From Nitrospira sp. CG24B (GTDB lineage: Bacteria; Nitrospirota; Nitrospiria; Nitrospirales; Nitrospiraceae), in contig NEWS02000004.1 in the NCBI GenBank assembly GCA_002869845.2, positions 1,545,932 through 1,583,620 of the forward strand: DNA of 37,689 bases. Direction: 5' to 3'. The notes beneath the pieces were generated by a model. The model saw only the letters and a program-made list of their open reading frames with translations, was not told the DNA's origin and made no database searches. The position numbers and the translations under genes were made by a program. Positions 32,367 through 37,689 of this stretch are shown here, piece after piece. Every line of letters starts with the position of its first letter. Positions within the stretch are counted from its first letter, which is position 1.

Positions 32367-32395
32367 ATTCTACAGCTCCTGCCCAACGATGCCAA
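32367..32395 (-). promoter_or_regulatory. Promoter of the DUF433/DUF5615 pair
   Basis: Minus-strand TTGGCA (32395-32390), 17-base spacer, TAGAAT (32372-32367). The -10 ends six bases before the ATG, implying a leaderless transcript. Confidence 0.57.
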
Positions 32396-32429
32396 GGTAA
32401 TGTTATGCACACGCTATATGGGGGAACCA

Positions 32430-32690
32430 GCTCGCAGCTCGGTAGGGAAACCAGCCAGCCGGTTTATCAAGTCCGCGCATGCGGTCCAGGATCTACTAGG
32501 CATCCATCAGGATGCGATCCAAGCCGAACGTCACGTCCGACAGTTCCTCAAATACTCGACGAGTGTCCGCGCCGGATTCGTCGCAGGACGCATGGCTGAA
32601 CGCCAGCGCCAACGCTGCCGCAATGTCAGCAAAGAGATAAAACCGCTGTTCAAGGCGTTGCTGAAACGAGGAAAGCAGGCCTGGGAATGA
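32430..32690 (+). pseudogene. Detached CHAD C-terminal fragment (direct repeat, copy 2)
   Basis: Second copy of the CHAD gene end, same length as copy 1 and open throughout. By eye the 86 encoded residues differ at about nine positions, mostly conservative (L/I, I/V, S/A), so this copy comes from a gene that was under selection. It lacks both polyphosphate-binding basic helices. An ATG at 32400 could open it, but no ribosome-binding site is clear. Probably a leftover gene end rather than a working gene. Confidence 0.8.
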
Positions 32691-32811
32691 ATGTGAAGCA
32701 AGGTGCCCAGTCCTATGTTATGCATAGGTAGACGGTCTTCGGACAGAATACTCAATGTGTCAACGCAAGATCCGGCTCCCTTTTAGGTTTAACTCAGACC
32801 TAGCTTACTGA

Positions 32812-33480
32812 TCAATTTTCCCAATCGACGTGACCGCTTTTCTCAAGTGGAAAGCCTGGATCAATTTTCTCCAGCAGTGTCTTAGACTGTTCTCCTTCCA
32901 CGGGAAAATTTATGACCTTGAGTGCGGTCTTCCATTGATTATCTATTCGTCTCATTCGAAGCAACTCTGTGAAAAATTGATTCCTCGCACTAAAGAAAAT
33001 GTTCCATCTGAGCGAGTCATTAGAGAGCGAAATGGGCTTGAGCACTTGCGATTGATGCGGTGCAAGATTGCCGACAGAAAACTGGACCTCATTTTCCAAG
33101 TCCGAAATGGAATAGCCTTTCTGTTTCGTTTTTTCCAGATCAACGATTCGCACAGTAACATCATAAAGTGGATATTCCCCCTGATGGAGTAGAATGAGCC
33201 TCGGCGGGTTAAATTGTAAAAGAACGGTTATATAGGCAAAACTATTACCGCCAGTGATGGACGAGGCTATGTGCTCGTTTAGTTCTGCAATTCGTCGTTC
33301 CTGTGCTGCTTGCTGAGCTGATGCCAAAAATGCTGCCACTATTGAGACAGTGGCTCCGAGGAAGATAAGAAGTTCTCGCTTCCTCTTCTTCCGTGGTGAA
33401 CGGAACCAGAAAGTAGCCCATGCAACCAGCAACGAGCCAATAAGGACTGCAAAAGCCGGCCCGCCAATGAAATCCCACAT
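32812..33480 (-). CDS. Membrane-anchored protein of unknown function
   Basis: 222 residues starting MWDFIGGPAFAVLIGSLLVAW. Two N-terminal transmembrane helices (the second FLGATVSIVAAFLASA) precede a soluble domain of about 150 residues with beta-type pattern (FAYITVLLQF, YPLYDVTVRIVDL, SQVLKPISL). The ATG at 33480 is preferred over the longer frame to 33540. Codon use and base composition are more A+T-rich than in flanking genes, and it sits next to the toxin-antitoxin insertion, so horizontal acquisition is likely. No named family recognised. Confidence 0.65.
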   Translation of the reverse strand: MWDFIGGPAFAVLIGSLLVAWATFWFRSPRKKRKRELLIFLGATVSIVAAFLASAQQAAQERRIAELNEHIASSITGGNSFAYITVLLQFNPPRLILLHQGEYPLYDVTVRIVDLEKTKQKGYSISDLENEVQFSVGNLAPHQSQVLKPISLSNDSLRWNIFFSARNQFFTELLRMRRIDNQWKTALKVINFPVEGEQSKTLLEKIDPGFPLEKSGHVDWEN

Positions 33481-33697
33481 AGATCGCCTAATTCCCGCGA
33501 ATTTTGGTGAATTGTAGGAGACCTTGCACCAATGTCGCAAGTGAGGATACGAACGGCAGACCCATAAATGGGTGGATCATGACCTAGCTCTTTCAGCTGA
33601 CAGCTGGCCGTCGCATCGAGCATCCCAAGAGAATGGTCATTTTGGCAGAGCATGGAGCATTTGGCTTGAGGGCGCAGCAGTCGAAGAATGGTGGAGC

Positions 33698-34345
33698 TTA
33701 CTTCACTTTGGATAATTCGGCGGGAATTCTGATCTCTTGTCCGTCTTGCAGATTGACGACGAACACCGACGTGGCGTTGGGGTCGAACTGTTCATAAGCA
33801 AACACTGCGGTAAACCGGGATCGGAAGACTGGGCCGCTCGTTTCGTTTTTTCTCCCCCGTTCGGCCTTCCCGATATCGATCGGCTTGATCCGCTTCGATC
33901 CTTGCTGCAACTCAATCAATGCGCCCTCGGCGAAATACTCATCATCGCCGCACAGCTGTACTTCCATTTCCATGTTGGGCATGTCCATCACTTTCTGGAT
34001 GAACTCCTCGGGCATGCGCACGTCTGTCTTCCGCTTCTTCGATTCCGCCGCCTCTTGGCGACCAAAGGCTTCCAGGCGATACCGCTTGGTGCGAAGAACA
34101 GCGCTCGCGCCGCAGGGCTCTTTCTCCGGGTCGGCCCCCACGCGAGTCGCTAAAGACGCTTGCTGAAGGACTTTCTTGACGTCTTCCGGCGAATGAGCCT
34201 TTTCCATCGGAATGCGCCCGATCTCCAGCGCTTTGTGCGCCTCGTCGGGCGAGAGATTGACCTCAATCGCCCACACGCCACTGTTCCCTGCCGCAAGGAC
34301 TCCGATCAAGCCCACCAGCGACGCAATCCGCTTGCGAACAGCCAT
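33698..34345 (-). CDS. Secreted hypothetical protein
   Basis: 215 residues with a signal peptide (ASLVGLIGVLAAGNSGVWA, cleavage near residue 26). The mature part has two cysteines (EPCGAS, VQLCGDD) that could form a disulphide, and ends in a beta-rich segment (FTAVFAYEQFDPNATSVFVVNL). AAAGGA five bases before the ATG supports the start. Apparently a stand-alone periplasmic protein; no known domain. Confidence 0.72.
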   Translation of the reverse strand: MAVRKRIASLVGLIGVLAAGNSGVWAIEVNLSPDEAHKALEIGRIPMEKAHSPEDVKKVLQQASLATRVGADPEKEPCGASAVLRTKRYRLEAFGRQEAAESKKRKTDVRMPEEFIQKVMDMPNMEMEVQLCGDDEYFAEGALIELQQGSKRIKPIDIGKAERGRKNETSGPVFRSRFTAVFAYEQFDPNATSVFVVNLQDGQEIRIPAELSKVK

Positions 34346-34441
34346 GCCTTCCTTTCATCTCGCCGATATGGCGAGACCCAACGTATTCGGCACAATCAGA
34401 TGAATGGCGTGCATTGTAGGTGAACCCTCATGCCTTTGCAA

Positions 34442-35074
34442 TTAGGAGAGGAATCGATTCCAGTTCGCATAGGGTTGACGTCGATACAGGTCCTCGACGT
34501 TCACGAGAAGCGGATACCCGGCTGACGGAAGCAGATGCGCCACAAGCTTCAGCGGTAATCCCACCACAGTCGTATAGTCACCGGCGATCCGCTCCACTAG
34601 ATCTCCACCGAGTCCTTGGATCGCATAGGCTCCGGCTTTGCCTAACGACTCCTCCGATGCAAGATACCCTTCATACGCGTGCTCGAGGTCCGCTTTCATC
34701 CAGACTTCCGCCGTGGCCACCTCCACTGATTCAATATGCCGCTCTCGATCGCATAAGGCGACGGCCGTATGGACCTGATGGGAACGGCCGGCCAGACGTG
34801 CCAGCATGGTGCGCGCCGCTGCAAGATCAACCGGCTTCCCGAGCAGTTGGCCATCGAGGTCGATCACGGTATCGCTGCCGAGCACGAGGGCTTGCGGCCT
34901 CACAAGTGCCACGGATCGTGCTTTTTCCAGCGCAAAGCGCCTGACCTGTTCAATGGGCGACAGCCCAACCGTGGGATGTTCGTCGAACTCCGACGGGCAC
35001 ACCTCGAAGGAAAGGCCCAGCAGTGCCAGGAGTTCACGGCGACGCGGCGAACTCGACGCCAGCACTAGCTGCAT
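34442..35074 (-). CDS. maf: Maf-family nucleoside triphosphate pyrophosphatase
   Basis: House-cleaning enzyme hydrolysing non-canonical or excess NTPs (dTTP/UTP class or m7GTP class). N-terminal ASSSPRRRELL and central LGSDTVIDLDG are family signatures; GKAGAYAIQGLGG follows. The ATG overlaps the end of dus by ten bases. 210 residues, normal length. Subfamily specificity not decided. Confidence 0.92.
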   Translation of the reverse strand: MQLVLASSSPRRRELLALLGLSFEVCPSEFDEHPTVGLSPIEQVRRFALEKARSVALVRPQALVLGSDTVIDLDGQLLGKPVDLAAARTMLARLAGRSHQVHTAVALCDRERHIESVEVATAEVWMKADLEHAYEGYLASEESLGKAGAYAIQGLGGDLVERIAGDYTTVVGLPLKLVAHLLPSAGYPLLVNVEDLYRRQPYANWNRFLS

Positions 35075-36240
35075 CGTGAGACCAGCAGGCTCGGTTCTTG
35101 GGCTGATTCAGCTTGGGACAGGTCCGTGATGGCTTCCGGCCGATCGTGAAACTCTGCGAGGAGGGCACGGAGCTCTTCGACAGATGAGACCCGCACCATC
35201 TGTGCGCGAAGCGAGGCGGCATGCGGAAAGCCTTTACAGTACCAGCCCAGATGCTTGCGCATGCGGTGAAATTGCTGTGCGCCAAAGAACTGCGTGAACT
35301 GACGGGCATGTTCGACTAAGACCGCGAACCGTTCGTGCAGCGGACGCGCACAAACATCCGATCCAATCTCAGGATCGCGCACACCACCGACTCCTATGCG
35401 AGCCCGTTCCTTTGCGTGAAAGAACCACGGCGCGCCAAGCACTCCTCGCCCGACCAACACTCCATCGACTCCGGTGTCACACACTCGTCCGGCGATGTCG
35501 TCAAGACGCTGAATGTCCCCATTTCCCAATACCAATGTCGTAGTTCCCCGCGCGAGTGCGGCAGCACGCCCAATAGCCGACCAATCCGCCGTGCCGCGAT
35601 ACATCTGCTGGAGCGTTCGTCCATGGAGCGAGAGCACTGCCGGCGCTTCCAGTAAAAGTTGTTCGACCCAGTCTTCAACCGTGACCGAATCGTACCCAAT
35701 CCGCGTCTTCACGGACAGCGGCAGTCGCCGCCGTGTGGGAGGGCTCGTGTCGCCGCGCTGTTGATTGAGACGTTCAAACATGGCAATGCGCACCGGCTTC
35801 AACCCTGCTTGTTCAAGCGTCTGTCCGTCGGCCCAATCCTCGATGCCCCGTTTGGCTGCCTGCATGATTGCGCGCGCCAGTTCCGGCGTGCGGATCAGCC
35901 CGGCGCCTGATCCCGACGACGCCACGCTCTTCGACGGACACCCCATGTTGATGTCCAGCCCATCAAAGCCCAGCTCGCACACCACCTGTGCCGCCAAATA
36001 GAAACGCTCCGGATCTTTCCCATAGAGCTGCGCCACGATGGGACGCTCCCCCTCGCTGTACCGAAGCGTCTCCAAGCACTTCTCCGGTCCATGACAGATG
36101 TCATGGACATGCGTAAATTCTGTAAAGCTGACATCCGGCTTCCCTTGCTGCGCGATGACAGATCGGAAACAAGCATCGGTGACACCATCCATTGGAGACA
36201 ATCCAATGATCGGGCGTGGGAGATTCAACCAAAAGCTCAT
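35065..36240 (-). CDS. dus: tRNA-dihydrouridine synthase
   Basis: FMN enzyme reducing uridines in tRNA D-loops. LSPMDGVTDACFR is at the N-terminus, catalytic cysteine in DINMGCPSKSV, then LPLSVKTRIG, LHGRTLQQMYRG and the FMN phosphate site VLGNGDI...GVLVGRGVLGAPW. The start at 36240 (MSFWLNLPRPIIG) is one base beyond the MNIO stop; the longer frame to 36321 overlaps that gene. Insertions around residues 130-165 and 280-300 make it longer than usual (391 residues). Part of a coupled set with MNIO and maf. Confidence 0.9.
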   Translation of the reverse strand: MSFWLNLPRPIIGLSPMDGVTDACFRSVIAQQGKPDVSFTEFTHVHDICHGPEKCLETLRYSEGERPIVAQLYGKDPERFYLAAQVVCELGFDGLDINMGCPSKSVASSGSGAGLIRTPELARAIMQAAKRGIEDWADGQTLEQAGLKPVRIAMFERLNQQRGDTSPPTRRRLPLSVKTRIGYDSVTVEDWVEQLLLEAPAVLSLHGRTLQQMYRGTADWSAIGRAAALARGTTTLVLGNGDIQRLDDIAGRVCDTGVDGVLVGRGVLGAPWFFHAKERARIGVGGVRDPEIGSDVCARPLHERFAVLVEHARQFTQFFGAQQFHRMRKHLGWYCKGFPHAASLRAQMVRVSSVEELRALLAEFHDRPEAITDLSQAESAQEPSLLVSRCS

Positions 36241-36241
36241 A

Positions 36242-37689
36242 TCAGCTCTCGCACACTGGAACATCAGGTTCGTTGGCGAAGCGGTACGCTCGGCGAAGGT
36301 CCTCGGCTTCTCTTTCGGCAATGCTGTGCAACTCTGGCATCACCTCATGGACAAACTCTACAAACCGGTCGACCTTCAGTAGGAAGAAATCGTACGTGCC
36401 GACGAGAGTCCGTGGCTCACGGAACCAGAATGCCACAAACCCATCAAGCGACACATCGCGCTCGCTAAGCCAACGACAGGATTCTACAAACATATCCTCT
36501 ACCTTTCCTCCCCAGTGAAGAATCTCATACGGGAGATAGACGGAACGATAGAGGTTCAGCTCTTGGATATTGGCAGTGGCTTGGCTCCATTCTGCTCCTG
36601 CTGGCTCCATCGTTCCCGCCACAACTCGGGCATATCGATCGTAGGCCTCTGTAAGATTTTGTGTGCTTGATGTCGACATCAGCCCTTCCGACAGTACGCG
36701 AGCTTCGCAATCCGGCACGACCTGTTCGGTGTTGCTCAGCTGGCGGAACAGTACCCCATAACGACAAGTGAACGCCACGAATTCATCCGCGATCAATTCG
36801 ACCGGTTTCGTATCCACCTCCAGGGCAAGACCTTTCAGACTGGTGAGTTGTGGATGGCATAAAATCTGGTCGAGCATCTCGAACAAGACGGCCGGAATAG
36901 GAGCGGAATGGGCATCGATCCAAGCAGGAAGCGCGTTATCGCCTAGACCACTCCCCAGTCGTGACGCGAGGGTTCGGTCTGATTCATGAATGGCCAGACC
37001 CGCCACGTGAATCTCAACCACACGGTCCATGGGAAACTCGTTGAGAAATGCTTCGATAAATTGTGTGAGCGACATGGTCCGATGCGCGCCGGAATAGCGA
37101 AACACCGTCCAGAGATGGCCCACGTCCAAGACCATCCCACAGGGAGCCTGTTCGCTGACAACCTGAAAAAATCTTGGGATGGACATTGTCCCTGCGACAA
37201 AGTACGTGAGGGGCGGCATTTCAAGCAGCACCAACGGTGTGCTCCCATTGGCCAAGCGACACCGTTGATCAAGCAGACGTTGGATCAATCGTGTATTATC
37301 AGCCACCACATTCGCGCTTAACGTCGTATAGAGCGGGGGAAGGTAGGTCCCGTAGTGATAGCCGGCGAGATATTTTGTCGCACACTCATGGTTCAGCCAG
37401 GCACTCTGCAAGATTACCAGTTGTTCTGCAGCCTCGGAGATTTCTTGTCCAAACGCCGTCGAATCGGCCATCTCGGGTTGCGTGACCCACAACCCTTCGC
37501 CATGATATGTCAGTAGACTATCGCCGACCTCTTTCCTGGTGGATGCCAAAGCCATCGATGTCGTACGGAACACTTCAAAGTAGGCAGGCGACACTTGACG
37601 TTTTTGTAGACTTCGCCGCAAGCTAGCAAGGTCCGGAGCATGAATATCGACGGAAAGCCCTAAGCCATGCACCGGAATGGTCTCGAGCC
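36242..37689 (-). CDS. DUF692/MNIO-family iron-dependent oxidase with extra C-terminal domain
   Basis: TIM-barrel protein of the multinuclear non-heme iron oxidase family (MbnB/TglH type). Counting from the GTG at 37672, likely metal ligands are H57 (YHGEG), E151 (LLEMPP), D183/H186 (VLDVGHLW), E220/H222 (VEIHVAG), D253/H255 and E285 (LALEVD). The family is about 280 residues; here another 150-170 residues (about 320-476) follow, helical and unrelated to anything I know. The frame is open to the window edge (ETIPVHGLGLSVD), so the true start may lie outside. It is coupled to dus; no precursor peptide gene is seen. Confidence 0.72.
   Translation of the reverse strand, partial: LETIPVHGLGLSVDIHAPDLASLRRSLQKRQVSPAYFEVFRTTSMALASTRKEVGDSLLTYHGEGLWVTQPEMADSTAFGQEISEAAEQLVILQSAWLNHECATKYLAGYHYGTYLPPLYTTLSANVVADNTRLIQRLLDQRCRLANGSTPLVLLEMPPLTYFVAGTMSIPRFFQVVSEQAPCGMVLDVGHLWTVFRYSGAHRTMSLTQFIEAFLNEFPMDRVVEIHVAGLAIHESDRTLASRLGSGLGDNALPAWIDAHSAPIPAVLFEMLDQILCHPQLTSLKGLALEVDTKPVELIADEFVAFTCRYGVLFRQLSNTEQVVPDCEARVLSEGLMSTSSTQNLTEAYDRYARVVAGTMEPAGAEWSQATANIQELNLYRSVYLPYEILHWGGKVEDMFVESCRWLSERDVSLDGFVAFWFREPRTLVGTYDFFLLKVDRFVEFVHEVMPELHSIAEREAEDLRRAYRFANEPDVPVCES

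Overview
This window looks like a chromosomal segment of a Nitrospira-type bacterium (phylum Nitrospirota). That is an inference from gene content and from how the predicted proteins read; no rRNA or tRNA gene is present to anchor it. The left half (about 1-20000) is dense housekeeping DNA. The right half, from about 20700, is looser, with small unknown proteins, gene remnants, structured intergenic DNA and an insertion scar.

Layout. 1-5431 (minus): YmdB-like phosphoesterase (cut by the window edge), RNase Y, a roughly 500-base gap with a good promoter and a possible structured RNA, ZapA, a small coiled-coil division protein and a long TPR lytic transglycosylase. 5578-10313 (plus): rlmN, an active/inactive pair of M16 zinc peptidases, and larE. 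10337-12203 (minus): an F-ATPase Fo cluster only (atpI-like, atpB, atpE, atpF), with no F1 genes beside it. 12376-15544 (plus): chorismate-utilising enzyme (pabB), class IV aminotransferase (pabC-like), and a secreted DUF4124 lytic transglycosylase. 15477-17629 (minus): nadB and a lipoprotein. 17724-20716 (plus): a 31-residue mS38/COX24-like basic ribosomal peptide, a conserved 72-residue protein, an MsbA-like ABC exporter and a PhoB-like response regulator.

20717-31675 looks like a phosphate/polyphosphate neighbourhood. It holds the PhoB-like regulator behind a well-formed Pho-box-like repeat, polyphosphate kinase 1 with a similar repeat upstream, a CorA-like membrane protein downstream of ppk, a CBS protein and a CYTH-CHAD protein (CHAD domains bind polyphosphate). 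Between them lie an arsC remnant, a zinc-ribbon gene split by a frameshift behind two hairpins, an XRE regulator, two secreted proteins and a 27-residue membrane peptide.

At 31415-32690 a 261-base stretch encoding the CHAD C-terminus is present twice, about 91% identical by eye, and flanks a DUF433/DUF5615 toxin-antitoxin-type pair. This looks like the scar of an insertion that carried its own gene end. The window closes (32812-37689, minus) with an orphan membrane protein, a secreted protein, and a tightly overlapping set: a DUF692/MNIO iron oxidase with an extra C-terminal domain, tRNA-dihydrouridine synthase and Maf.

All alignments, promoters and RNA folds here were judged by eye; no database search or folding program was run.
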